Below are positions 33,587 to 42,150 of a stretch of DNA of 64,000 bases, in pieces. Each line of letters opens with the position of its first letter. Position 1 is the stretch's first letter. Position numbers and translations under genes: made by a program. Origin of the DNA: CAZGUH01 sp964529005 (GTDB lineage Bacteria; Actinomycetota; Acidimicrobiia; Acidimicrobiales; Ilumatobacteraceae); contig CAZGUH010000018.1 of assembly GCA_964529005.1 (NCBI GenBank), positions 10,732 to 74,731 of the forward strand, read 5' to 3'. Below the pieces are notes generated by a model. The model searched no databases, was not told the DNA's origin, and worked only from the letters and a program-made list of their open reading frames with translations.

Positions 33587-34236
33587 GCGACCGGCTGGTT
33601 GCTACGCTGCCGCCGATGGCCAGCCGCAAGGAAGAGATCGTGAGGATCGCCGGCGAGCTGTTCGCCGCGCGCGGATACGTCAGCACGACGGTCCGCGAGA
33701 TCGGGGAGCGGGCGGGAATTCTCTCGGGAAGCTTGTATCACCACTTCGAGTCCAAAGAGGCGATCGCCGACCACATCCTGACCGGGTACTACACCGGGAT
33801 GGACGAGAAGTTCCATGCCGTGGTGGCGACGAGCAAGGACCCCGCCGACGCGCTGGCGGGCATCATCCGCGAGGCCTACCGCGGCATCGCGGAGCAGCCC
33901 AACGCCGTGGCGCTGATCGCCAACAGCGGCGACCACCTCATGGCGAGCGGGCGGTTCCCGCACATCGTCAAGCTCAACGAAGAACTCGAGCGCATCTGGC
34001 TCGCCGTCCTGCGTGACGGCATCAAGAGGAAGGTGTTCCGCGAGACGATCGATCCGCGGTTGATCCACATCTTCATCCGTGACGCGCTGTGGGTCACCAT
34101 CCGCTGGTGGCGGCCCGACGGCAAGTACAGCATCGACGAGGTCGCCGATCGCTACATCGACATGCTGCTCGGTGGCATCCTGAGCGGCCCCGCGGCGGCG
34201 AGCCGCAAGCGAGCGGCGGCGCGCAAGAAGTCCTGA
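33583..34236 (+). CDS. KstR2-like TetR-family repressor
   Basis: 217 residues. The DNA-binding region (about 13-58) contains T-T-V-R-E-I-G-E-R-A-G-I-L-S-G-S-L-Y-H-H-F, almost the same as the regulator at 52290 and as mycobacterial KstR2. The C-terminal half keeps F-I-R-D-A-L-W-V-T-I-R-W-W-R-P. The two KstR2-like proteins therefore share a recognition helix and probably the same CAAG/CTTG palindrome. They diverge in the ligand domain and may answer to different CoA esters. ATGA overlap with the reductase gene makes it the last gene of the site-7 operon. A basic tail of about 20 residues follows. Confidence 0.9.
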   Translation: MSDRLVATLPPMASRKEEIVRIAGELFAARGYVSTTVREIGERAGILSGSLYHHFESKEAIADHILTGYYTGMDEKFHAVVATSKDPADALAGIIREAYRGIAEQPNAVALIANSGDHLMASGRFPHIVKLNEELERIWLAVLRDGIKRKVFRETIDPRLIHIFIRDALWVTIRWWRPDGKYSIDEVADRYIDMLLGGILSGPAAASRKRAAARKKS

Positions 34237-34242
34237 GCGCCC

Positions 34243-35247
34243 TCAGCCGGCTGGGGCCGGCGAGATCCGCCGGATGATCTCTCCCCGGCGCAACGCTGCC
34301 AGCACCTCGACCACCTGGGTGAAGTGATCGCGGTACGACCGCGCCGTGACGTAGCCGATGTGCGGCGTCAGCACCGTGTGCGGCGTCCGCAGCAGCGGGT
34401 GATCGCGCGGCAACGGCTCCTCGTCGAACACGTCGAGGCCCGCCCCGCCGATCGAGCCGGTGGTCAGCGCGTCGACCAGCGCCGCCTGGTCGACGATCGG
34501 CCCCCGTGACGTGTTGATCAGCAGCGCAGTCGGTTTCATCAAGCGGAGCTCGTCGGCGGAGATGTACCCACGGGAGCGGTCGCTGAGCTTGAGGTGCACC
34601 GTGACCACGTCGGCGGTGGAGAAGAACGTGTCGTGGTCGAGCCGCTCGATGCCGACCTCGGCCGCGCGCTCGTCGGTGAGGTTCCGGCTCCACGCCACGA
34701 CGCGCATCCCGAACGCGCGCGCCACCGGCGCCATCAGCGGGCCGATGTTGCCGAGGCCGACGATGCCGAGCACCGCCCCGGCGAGGTCGACGCCCACGCT
34801 GCGCTGCCATGCTCCGGCCCTCACGCCCGCCTCCTCGGCGGGCAGGTCGCGGGCGCAGGCGAGGATCAGCGCCCATGTGAGCTCGACGGTCGCCGGTACG
34901 CCCGACCACCCGTCGGTCCCGCACACCGTGATCCCGCAGTCGTGCGCGGCCTCGACGTCGATCGCCGCGTTGACCATCCCCTTGGTGACGATCACCTTCA
35001 CGTCGTCGAGACGCTCGAGCAGCGCGCGGGGGAACGGCGTGCGCTCACGCATCGCGACGACGACGTCGTAGCCCGCGAGCCGCTGCACGAGCTGGTCCGC
35101 GCTCGGCACGTGATCGTGGAAGTAGGTGATGGCCACGTCGGGGCCGAGCGCGGACCAGTCGGCCATCCGGGCGGCGACGCGCTGGTAGTCGTCGAGGACC
35201 GCGACGCGCAGCGCGGGCCCGCCGGTGGGGGCTGAGGAGGGGGTCAC
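34243..35247 (-). CDS. D-2-hydroxyacid dehydrogenase
   Basis: 334 residues. The NAD-binding loop G-L-G-N-I-G-P near 166 and the dehydrogenase motifs N-T-S-R-G-P-I-V-D near 245 and G-A-G-L-D-V-F-D-E-E-P near 268 are all present. The catalytic His is in T-P-H-I-G-Y near 294, with Arg and Glu in the two preceding motifs. It reduces or oxidises a 2-oxo/2-hydroxy acid with NAD(H). It is the last gene of the ten-gene leftward operon and stops seven bases short of the convergent KstR2-like gene. Substrate unknown. Confidence 0.92.
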   Translation of the reverse strand: MTPSSAPTGGPALRVAVLDDYQRVAARMADWSALGPDVAITYFHDHVPSADQLVQRLAGYDVVVAMRERTPFPRALLERLDDVKVIVTKGMVNAAIDVEAAHDCGITVCGTDGWSGVPATVELTWALILACARDLPAEEAGVRAGAWQRSVGVDLAGAVLGIVGLGNIGPLMAPVARAFGMRVVAWSRNLTDERAAEVGIERLDHDTFFSTADVVTVHLKLSDRSRGYISADELRLMKPTALLINTSRGPIVDQAALVDALTTGSIGGAGLDVFDEEPLPRDHPLLRTPHTVLTPHIGYVTARSYRDHFTQVVEVLAALRRGEIIRRISPAPAG

Positions 35248-35253
35248 GCCCCG

Positions 35254-35802
35254 TCAGACCCCGATCTGCGACGTGTTCACGTGGAGCTTGTCCAGGTGGG
35301 CCTGGTAACGCCAGCCCATGTCGGCGAACTCGATCCGGATCGCGCCCGGTTTGGACATGTACGCGAAGTTCTCGTACGACCCGCGTTCGTCGACGAACGT
35401 CAGGTCGATCTCCCATCCACGCGCTTGCATCGCCCGGATGTCGCCCTCGACATCGGTCGACCAGAAGCCGAGGTGGTGCACCTCCATGATCCTTCGGGTC
35501 TCCCAGATCGACCCCGGTGAGCCCTGGAGCAGCTCGATCGAGAACGGCTCGAGCTGCGAATGGGCCACCGCGCAGGAGTGGACGACGGTGCGCTCGCCGT
35601 CGAAGAGATGGACGTCGTTCTGATCGACGATGTCGGTCCACTCGCAGCCGAACAACTCGCCCAGCGCATCGCGGGCGCGGGGCGCGTCGCTGGTGGCGAT
35701 CCCGAGGTGGTACGGAATGCGGCCCAGCTCGGGCATGCCGTGCGCATGCCCCTGGGCCGACAGCAGTTCGGCGACGTCGATCATCGGGGCTCCCGCGCTC
35801 AC
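35254..35802 (-). CDS. VOC-family protein
   Basis: 182 residues. Two VOC modules begin at P-Y-H-L-G-I-A-T near 30 and H-H-L-G-F-W near 109. The linking E-L-L-Q-G-S-P-G-S-I-W is shared with the VOC protein at 10022. The GTG at 35802 overlaps the stop of the 171-residue gene before it. It may act on the same intermediate as its paralogue or replace it under different conditions. The reaction is not predictable. Confidence 0.83.
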   Translation of the reverse strand: MSAGAPMIDVAELLSAQGHAHGMPELGRIPYHLGIATSDAPRARDALGELFGCEWTDIVDQNDVHLFDGERTVVHSCAVAHSQLEPFSIELLQGSPGSIWETRRIMEVHHLGFWSTDVEGDIRAMQARGWEIDLTFVDERGSYENFAYMSKPGAIRIEFADMGWRYQAHLDKLHVNTSQIGV

Positions 35803-36314
35803 GCCGGCTGGAGGCGGATGCGCTCGTTCGCCGCCTGCCGGAGCGTCGGCACGATGGCGTCGATCGCCGACTGGTCCACCTGCTCGGCAAGGTCAGTGGC
35901 GCCGATGAAGCGCAGCATGTCGGGGAGGCGCCCGGCGAAGCAGCGGAACACCCACTCGAGCATGTCGCCCGACGCGTTGCGGTCGTACGGGACCACGATG
36001 TTGTACTCGCCGGGGGCGATGTAGTGGTAGTGCGGGTCGTCGGCGAAGACGTCGAAGCGGATGTACTCGGTCCGGTCGCTGGCGCACACGTGGAACGACA
36101 CGCCTTCGTCGTCGATGGACTCCGGGCGCGCCGCGCCGATGATGTCGGCCGTGCGGTCGTCCGCGTTGTAGGTGGTGTCGAGGATCTGGTCGGTCAGATG
36201 CCGGTACTCGAGCCCGATCGACACCGGTCCGGCGTCGTAGTACGTCGTGTTCTCGGCGATCGGCGGGATCGGGTTGACGTCGTAGCGCTGGCCGACAGGA
36301 AGCGCGTTGGTCAT
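35799..36314 (-). CDS. Conserved-looking protein of unknown function
   Basis: 171 residues, not recognised. It is acidic and soluble, without signal peptide or membrane segment, and has an excellent ribosome binding site (AGAAGGAG, 7 bases before the ATG). A central stretch around residues 90-110 contains H-Y-H-Y-I-A-P-G-E-Y, with closely spaced His, Tyr and Glu that could bind a metal. The C-terminal 50 residues look helical. It is locked between the two CoA-transferase genes and the VOC gene by ATGA and GTGA overlaps, which argues for a real function in the same pathway. Confidence 0.8.
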   Translation of the reverse strand: MTNALPVGQRYDVNPIPPIAENTTYYDAGPVSIGLEYRHLTDQILDTTYNADDRTADIIGAARPESIDDEGVSFHVCASDRTEYIRFDVFADDPHYHYIAPGEYNIVVPYDRNASGDMLEWVFRCFAGRLPDMLRFIGATDLAEQVDQSAIDAIVPTLRQAANERIRLQPA

Positions 36315-37564
36315 GTGATGTTCTCCTTCTGGGGTGGATGAGGTGGTTCGTCGGACAGCACGATGCCGTCCGTGGTGAGCCGGTCGATCTCGATGTCGGA
36401 GTACCCGCATTCGCGCAGCAGCAGGCGGGTGTCGCTGCCCAGGGCGGGCGCTCGCCCGCGGATTCCGGCGACGCCGTCGGACCTGATCGGCGTGTTGACC
36501 AAGGTCAGGGTGGCGTCGCCGTAGTCGACGTCCGAGAACACGCCCCGCTCGGCGAGTTGGTCGTCGCGCAGCATCTCGGCGGTGTCGTGCACCGGGCCGC
36601 AGGGAATCCCCGCGGCGCGCAGCCGGCAGATCCACTCGTCGCGCCCCGCGCGGCCGAACGCGTCGCCGAGCGCGGCAGCGAGCGGCTCGCGGTTGCGGAA
36701 GCGGGTGTACTCGTCGGCAAAGCGGGGGTCGTCGCGCAACGCGCCGACGCCGACCACGTCGCAGAACGTGTCCCACAGCCGCTCGCCGGCGGCGACGGTG
36801 ATCCAGCGCCCATCTCCGCAGACGAACGCCTGGTACGGGGCGACGAGCCGGTGCGCCGTGCCGAGCGGCCCGGGGATCTCGCCGGTCATCTGGTACTCGG
36901 CGACCTCCCACATCGACCAGGCGGCGACGGTGTCGGCGAGGCTGACGTCGACGTGCGCGCCATGGCCGGTGCGTTGCCGTCGGGCGAGGGCGGCGAGGAT
37001 GCCGATCACCGCATACATCGCGGACCCGATGTCGCCCACCGGATAGCCGGCCTTGGCCGGCTCGCCTCCCGGCTGCCCCGTCACGCTCATCAGCCCGCTG
37101 AAGCCCTGCACGATCAGGTCGGTCGCCTTGGCGTCGCGCAGCGGCCCGGTCTGACCGAACCCGGAGATCGAGCAGTACACGAGGTGCGGATGCACGGCGC
37201 GCAGCGACGCGGCGTCGAGCCCGTACTTGGCGAGCACCCCGGGCGTGAAGTTCTCCACCGCGACGTCGCAGGAGGCGGCCAGGCGGCGCACCGCGTCGGC
37301 GCCCTCGGCACGGCGGAAGTCGACAGCGAGGCAGCGCTTGTCGCGGTTGACCATCTCGAACGGCAGTGCGACGCCGGTGTCGCTCGCCCGGCGCCGTCGG
37401 TTGGCGTCGCCGTCGGTGCGCTCCACCTTGATCACCTCGGCCCCGAGGTCGGACAGGATCGCCGTGCACAGGGGGCCAGCCATCGCGTGCGTCAGGTCGA
37501 GCACACGCACGCCGGCGAGGAACGGGTCGGCGGCCGGACGGGCGGGGGCGGGCGACGGGCTCAT
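36311..37564 (-). CDS. CaiB/BaiF family III CoA-transferase
   Basis: 417 residues. V-R-V-L-D-L-T-H is near 20, L-G-A-E-V-I-K-V-E near 43, C-S-I-S-G-F-G-Q-T-G-P near 140, and A-T-D-L-I-V-Q-G-F-S-G provides the canonical catalytic Asp. It should transfer CoA from a donor thioester to a carboxylate. The preceding gene is a close paralogue with the same motifs, so the two may work as a heteromer or on two substrates. ATGA overlaps at both ends. Confidence 0.92.
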   Translation of the reverse strand: MSPSPAPARPAADPFLAGVRVLDLTHAMAGPLCTAILSDLGAEVIKVERTDGDANRRRRASDTGVALPFEMVNRDKRCLAVDFRRAEGADAVRRLAASCDVAVENFTPGVLAKYGLDAASLRAVHPHLVYCSISGFGQTGPLRDAKATDLIVQGFSGLMSVTGQPGGEPAKAGYPVGDIGSAMYAVIGILAALARRQRTGHGAHVDVSLADTVAAWSMWEVAEYQMTGEIPGPLGTAHRLVAPYQAFVCGDGRWITVAAGERLWDTFCDVVGVGALRDDPRFADEYTRFRNREPLAAALGDAFGRAGRDEWICRLRAAGIPCGPVHDTAEMLRDDQLAERGVFSDVDYGDATLTLVNTPIRSDGVAGIRGRAPALGSDTRLLLRECGYSDIEIDRLTTDGIVLSDEPPHPPQKENIT

Positions 37565-38769
37565 CGCGGCGCGCTCCCGAGGAGCACCGTGCCGGCTGTG
37601 ACCAAGCTCGCGATCGCGTCGCCGTCGTAGCCGAACTCGTCGAGGATCGCCGCGCTGTGCTCGCCGAGGCCGGGCGCCCGCGCGATCGCGCCGGGCGCGC
37701 CGTCGCTCTTGATCGCCGTGTTGACGACCTGCACGCTGGCCGGCGCGTCGCCCACCTCGACGAACATGTGGCGGGCGCGCAGCTGCGCGTCGCCGGTGAG
37801 CTCGCCGACGTCGTGCACCGGACCACACGCCAACCCGGCGGCGCGCAGCTCGTCGATCCACTCGTCGCGCGGCCGGCTTCCGAGGGCCCGTTCGAGCTGC
37901 ATGGCGAGCTCGCCGATGTTGTCGAACCGCCCGCGCTCGGTCGCGTAGCGCTCGTCACCGGCGAGGTCGTCGCGGCCGACCACGCGGCACAGCGCTCGCC
38001 AGGCGCCGTCCTCGGCCGCGGCCACCGTCAGCCACCTGCCGTCGCCGGCACGCAGCGCCTGATAGGGGGCGAGCCCGGGGCTGCATGTTCCGAGCGGGCC
38101 GGGCACGTGGCCGGTCGTCGCGAACTGGGCGAACTCCCACAGGCTCCATGAGACCAGGGTGTCGACGAGCGACACGTCGACGTACGCGCCAGCGCCCGTC
38201 TGTGCTCGCCGGCGCAGCGCGGCGAGCACACCGATCGCGGCGTACATGCCGGCGCCGACGTCGGCGGCCGGATATCCGGCTTTCACCAGCTCCCCGGCGG
38301 CCGTGCCGGTGACCGACATCATCCCGGAATAGCCCTGCGCGATCAGGTCGGATCCCTTCGCGCCCGACAGCGGCCCGTCCTGGCCGAAGCCGGAGATGGA
38401 GCAGTAGACCAGCCCAGGGTGATCCGCGTGCAGCGACTCGTGATCGAGCCCGTGGCGGCGCAACGTGCCCGGGGTGAAGTTCTCCAAGAACACGTCGCAG
38501 CCTGCCGCGAGCCGCCGCACGAGGTCGGACCCGCCGGGCCGCTTGACGTCGATCGCGATGCAGCGCTTGTTCCGGTGGATCACCTCGAACGGGATCGAGG
38601 CCTCGCCCGCGCCGCCGCGCCGGCGGTTGGGGTCGCCTTCGGGCCGCTCGACCTTGATCACGTCGGCGCCGAGGTCGGACAGGATCGTGGCGCAGAAGGG
38701 CCCGGCCAAGGCATGCGTCATGTCGAGCACGCGGATGCCCGCGAGGAACGGTGTCGCGCCCGGCGCCAC
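37561..38769 (-). CDS. CaiB/BaiF family III CoA-transferase
   Basis: 402 residues, paralogous to the next gene. It has V-L-D-M-T-H-A-L-A-G-P near 15, L-G-A-D-V-I-K-V-E, C-S-I-S-G-F-G-Q-D-G-P, and G-S-D-L-I-A-Q-G-Y-S-G with the expected nucleophilic Asp. I chose the GTG at 38769 because GGAGGA lies eight bases upstream, within the end of the enoyl-CoA hydratase gene. Tandem family III pairs are found where the CoA donor is regenerated in the pathway, such as succinyl-CoA:acid transferases. Donor and acceptor are unknown here. Confidence 0.92.
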   Translation of the reverse strand: MAPGATPFLAGIRVLDMTHALAGPFCATILSDLGADVIKVERPEGDPNRRRGGAGEASIPFEVIHRNKRCIAIDVKRPGGSDLVRRLAAGCDVFLENFTPGTLRRHGLDHESLHADHPGLVYCSISGFGQDGPLSGAKGSDLIAQGYSGMMSVTGTAAGELVKAGYPAADVGAGMYAAIGVLAALRRRAQTGAGAYVDVSLVDTLVSWSLWEFAQFATTGHVPGPLGTCSPGLAPYQALRAGDGRWLTVAAAEDGAWRALCRVVGRDDLAGDERYATERGRFDNIGELAMQLERALGSRPRDEWIDELRAAGLACGPVHDVGELTGDAQLRARHMFVEVGDAPASVQVVNTAIKSDGAPGAIARAPGLGEHSAAILDEFGYDGDAIASLVTAGTVLLGSAPR

Positions 38770-38770
38770 G

Positions 38771-39562
38771 TCACACTCCTCCGAAGCTCGGCCGGCGGCG
38801 CTCGCGCACCGCGGCGACCGCCTCCTGGTAGTCGGCGCTGGACAACACGGCCTGGAGCGCAGCGTCGACGTCGTCGCGCGGGCGGCGCGGCGCGTGGGCG
38901 CGCACGGCGGTCTTCGTGTAGCGCGCCACCAGCGGCGCGCTGGCGGCGAGCCGCTCGGTGATCCGCTCCACGGTGGCGTCGAGGTCGGCGATCGCGGCGA
39001 CGTGCTGCACGAGCCCCCACGCCGCCGCTGCGGGCGCGTCGACCCGCTCGCCGGAGAGCGCGAGCCACATCGCGCCCGGCACACCGACGACCTCGACGAG
39101 GCGCTCGAGGTTGTCGGGCGGGTAGACGAGGCCGAGCGCGGCCGCGGGGAGCCCGAAGCTCGCCCGGTCGGACGCGATCCGCAGGTCGCACTCGAGCGCC
39201 AGCGACAGGCCACCGCCGATCGCCGGGCCGTCGATGACGGCCACCGTGGGCATCGGCAGCGCCCGCAGCGCGGCGACCAGGTGGGCGCCGGCCTCCGTGC
39301 CGCTGCCGTCGCCCACGGCGTCGGCGCCGTCCCCGCCGAGATCGAAGCCCGTGCAGAACTTTCCCCGGTGAGAACTCGACACGACCACCGTGCGGGCGCC
39401 GTCGACCTCGGCGCCGGTCAGCGCAGCGGTCAGCCGTTCGATCGTCGCCGGCGTCAGCGCGTTGCCGCGCGCCGGGCGATCGAGCTTCAGCTCGAGCACG
39501 GCGCCGCTGCGCTCGACGCGGACGCCCGTCGCCGTCATCGCCTCAACCATCGAGGCCTTCAC
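38771..39562 (-). CDS. Enoyl-CoA hydratase/isomerase family protein
   Basis: 263 residues, crotonase fold. The first oxyanion-hole strand is G-K-F-C-T-G-F-D-L-G-G (about 66-76). The second is G-P-A-I-G-G-G-L-S-L-A-L near 113-124, followed by D-L-R-I-A-S. The typical catalytic Glu position in the helix after G-L-P-A-A-A-L-G is Ala, so isomerase, hydrolase or lyase chemistry is as likely as hydration. GTG start overlapping the permease stop. It is the first enzyme gene after the importer genes of this operon. Confidence 0.88.
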   Translation of the reverse strand: MKASMVEAMTATGVRVERSGAVLELKLDRPARGNALTPATIERLTAALTGAEVDGARTVVVSSSHRGKFCTGFDLGGDGADAVGDGSGTEAGAHLVAALRALPMPTVAVIDGPAIGGGLSLALECDLRIASDRASFGLPAAALGLVYPPDNLERLVEVVGVPGAMWLALSGERVDAPAAAAWGLVQHVAAIADLDATVERITERLAASAPLVARYTKTAVRAHAPRRPRDDVDAALQAVLSSADYQEAVAAVRERRRPSFGGV

Positions 39563-40422
39563 TCATGCTCGAACCACGGTGAGATGCGGCGGCCGATCGC
39601 GCCGACGAGCAGCGCGAACGCGGTGCCGAGCACCGAGACGCACACGATGCCGACGTACATCGGCTCGGCCAGGTACAACGTCCACGAGTTCCAGATCAGG
39701 AAGCCGAGCCCGTCGCGGCCCTGCACGAACTCCGCGGCGATGACGGTCAGCACCGACGCCGTCGCGGCGAGCCGCAGGCCGATGAAGATCTGTGGCAGCG
39801 CGGCGGGCCACAACACGGTGCGGAAGCGCTGGAGGTTCGTGGCGTGGACGGATCGGGCGACCTCGGAGTGGCCGGGGTCGACGGCGTCGATCGCGCCCAT
39901 CGTCGGGATCATCGCGATGAACACGCAGTTGAGGATGATGAGCACGATCATCGGTCGTTCCCCGAGGCCGAAGATCAACAGCAGCAACGGCAGCAGGGCC
40001 AGCTTCGGCACCGTCCACAGCGCGTACATCAGCGGCTCGAACGCGGCGCGCAGCAGCGGAATGGCGCCGAGCAGCGCGCCGAACACGATGCCGAGCCCGG
40101 AGCCGAGGGCGAAGCCGATCAACACCCGCCGGAACGTCACCACGATGTCGTCCTGGAGCTCGCCGTTGCGGACCAGGTCGACGCCGGTGTCCCAGATCGA
40201 CGACGGCGCGGGGAAGAAGCGCGGGTCGATCCACCCGCGCCGTGAGCTGAGCTCCCACAGCAGCACGAGCGCGATCGGCGTCAGCCACGCCAGCGTGATC
40301 TCCAGCGCACGCTGGCGGACGCGGTAGCGGCGGGGGTTCAGCGTGCGCGCGGTCGGCGCCCGCACGACGACGCGCGACCCGGTCGCGCGCTCGCCCGTCG
40401 GCGTGGCGGTGGTGGCGGTCAT
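39559..40422 (-). CDS. SsuC/TauC-type ABC permease
   Basis: 287 residues, six hydrophobic helices, BPD_transp_1 fold. The coupling loop is around V-A-R-S-V-H-A-T-N near 190. The F-V-Q-G-R-D-G-L-G-F-L-I-W-N segment near 235 is typical of sulfonate/nitrate/taurine permeases. It closely resembles the permease encoded just upstream (40424-41278), so the importer has two different but related membrane subunits where this family normally uses a homodimer. Confidence 0.92.
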   Translation of the reverse strand: MTATTATPTGERATGSRVVVRAPTARTLNPRRYRVRQRALEITLAWLTPIALVLLWELSSRRGWIDPRFFPAPSSIWDTGVDLVRNGELQDDIVVTFRRVLIGFALGSGLGIVFGALLGAIPLLRAAFEPLMYALWTVPKLALLPLLLLIFGLGERPMIVLIILNCVFIAMIPTMGAIDAVDPGHSEVARSVHATNLQRFRTVLWPAALPQIFIGLRLAATASVLTVIAAEFVQGRDGLGFLIWNSWTLYLAEPMYVGIVCVSVLGTAFALLVGAIGRRISPWFEHE

Positions 40423-40423
40423 C

Positions 40424-41278
40424 TCAGCGCCGCTCCTCGAACCACGGGGACAGCCGTCGCCCGATGCGGCCCACGATCAGCGTCAGGACCGTGCCGAGCA
40501 CCGAGATCGCGACGATGCCGACGTACATCGGTTGCGGTCGGTAGAGCGACCACGAGTTCCAGATCAGGAAGCCGAGCCCGTCGTCGCCCTGGACGAACTC
40601 GGCGGCGACGACCGTGAGCGCGCCCGCACCGGCGGCAAGGCGCAATGCGACGAAGATCTGCGGCAACGCAGCGGGCACAACGATGGTGCGGAGCCGCTGC
40701 CACCACGACGCCTCCATCGACCGGGCGACCTCGGCGTAGGCGGGGTCGACGCCGCGCACTGCGCCGACGGTCGGGATCAGCGTGAGGAACCCGCACGAGA
40801 TCGCGATCAGCACGATGATCGGCTTCTCCCCGAGGCCGAGCACCAGCAGCATCAGCGGTAGCAAGGCGACCTTCGGAACCGTCCAGAGCGCGTAGATGAT
40901 CGGCTCCAGAGCGGCCCAGGCGACGCGGGAGACGCCGAACACGACACCGAAGCCCACGCCCACGCCCGAGCCGAGGAGGAAGCCGAGCACGACGCGGCGG
41001 GAGCTGACGTAGACGTGGTGCTGAAGCTTGCCGTCGCGGACGAGGTCGACGCCGATGTCCCAGATCTCGCTCGGCGGGGGGAAGAACTGGGGGTCGAGCC
41101 ATCCCGCGCGGCCGCAGATCTCCCACAGCGCCAGCAGCAGCGCCGGTGTCGTCACCGCGAGCGCGATCTCGGCGCGCCGGCGCCGGCGGCGGAAACGGCC
41201 GGGGTCGAGCGTGCGCGCGACCGGCTCGCGCACGACGTTGCGGGCGTTGCCCTGCCGGGCGAGCGTCGGCGCGGCCAT
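40424..41278 (-). CDS. SsuC/TauC-type ABC permease
   Basis: 284 residues, same architecture as the following permease. The shared blocks include Y-A-L-W-T-V-P-K near 135, P-A-A-L-P-Q-I-F near 205, and F-V-Q-G-D-D-G-L-G-F-L-I-W-N-S-W near 232. Tandem duplication followed by divergence is the simplest origin. The ATPase stop and this start share one base (TGATG). Confidence 0.92.
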   Translation of the reverse strand: MAAPTLARQGNARNVVREPVARTLDPGRFRRRRRRAEIALAVTTPALLLALWEICGRAGWLDPQFFPPPSEIWDIGVDLVRDGKLQHHVYVSSRRVVLGFLLGSGVGVGFGVVFGVSRVAWAALEPIIYALWTVPKVALLPLMLLVLGLGEKPIIVLIAISCGFLTLIPTVGAVRGVDPAYAEVARSMEASWWQRLRTIVVPAALPQIFVALRLAAGAGALTVVAAEFVQGDDGLGFLIWNSWSLYRPQPMYVGIVAISVLGTVLTLIVGRIGRRLSPWFEERR

Positions 41279-42150
41279 CAGGCCTCCGTCGCGCCGCCGC
41301 GGGCGAGGTGCGCCTCGACCTCCGCGCGCACTGCCTGCCAGATCTCTTCCTGGAGCTGGCCGAACTCGGCGGTGGCGCGGATCGCATGGTCGCGGGGCCG
41401 CTCGAACGGCACCTTGTACTCGGCGCGGATCGTGCCGGGGGAGGCGCTCATCACCACGACCCGATCACCGAGGAAGATCGCCTCGTCGATGCTGTGCGTG
41501 ATGAAGATCGCGGTGCGCGGCTGCGAGTCCCAGAGCTGGCACAGCTCGTCCTGCAGGATCGTGCGCATCTGCGCGTCGAGCGACGCGAACGGCTCGTCGA
41601 GGAGAAGGATCTCCGGCTCGAGCACGAACGCGCGGGCGATCGAGGCGCGCTGCTGCATGCCCCCCGACAGCGTCGGGGGATAGGCCCCGGCGAAGTCGTG
41701 GATGTTCATCCGCCGCAGCCACTCGTGGACGCGGGCGGCGCGCTCCTTGCGTGGCACGCGGCGCTGGATGTCGAGGCCGTAGCGGACGTTCTGCTCGACC
41801 GTGCGCCACGGGAACAGGCTGCGTTCCTGGAACACGACGGCGAGCAGCGACTGCGCGGGGTCGCTGTGGACCAGTTCGATGCGCCCGCGCGAGGGTGCGA
41901 TCAGTCCGGCGATGAGGCGCAGCAGCGTCGACTTGCCGCAGCCCGACGGCCCCACCACGCAGACGAACTCGTGCTCGGCGATCTCGAGGTCCATCGGGCC
42001 GAGCGCCCGCACGGTGCGCTTGCTGGTGTCGAACGTCCGCTCGACACCAGCGCACAGGACCTTGGGCACGGCCGGCGGGCGCTCTGTCGGGTCGCCGGCG
42101 GGGCGGTCCGCCGGACGGTCCATGCGCGCGTCGGTCGGCAGCACCCTCAA
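41278..42150 (-). CDS. SsuB/TauB-type ABC ATPase
   Basis: 290 residues. Walker A GPSGCGKS is at 67-74, the Q-loop F-Q-E-R near 112, the signature L-S-G-G-M-Q-Q-R near 162, Walker B I-L-L-L-D-E-P next to it, and I-T-H-S-I-D-E-A-I-F-L-G, a hallmark of the nitrate/sulfonate subfamily. The start is uncertain. A TTG at 42150 overlaps the lipoprotein stop (TTGA). A GTG at 42144 or an ATG at 42123 would only trim a poorly conserved extension. It energises the importer built from the two permeases and the lipoprotein at 42147. Confidence 0.9.
   Translation of the reverse strand: MRVLPTDARMDRPADRPAGDPTERPPAVPKVLCAGVERTFDTSKRTVRALGPMDLEIAEHEFVCVVGPSGCGKSTLLRLIAGLIAPSRGRIELVHSDPAQSLLAVVFQERSLFPWRTVEQNVRYGLDIQRRVPRKERAARVHEWLRRMNIHDFAGAYPPTLSGGMQQRASIARAFVLEPEILLLDEPFASLDAQMRTILQDELCQLWDSQPRTAIFITHSIDEAIFLGDRVVVMSASPGTIRAEYKVPFERPRDHAIRATAEFGQLQEEIWQAVRAEVEAHLARGGATEA

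Noticed and set aside
34233..34261. Small hairpins at the convergent KstR2-like / 2-hydroxyacid dehydrogenase junction
   Set aside because: Stems of only 5 bp (CTGAG/CTCAG and GCCGG/CCGGC) are expected by chance at this GC content.
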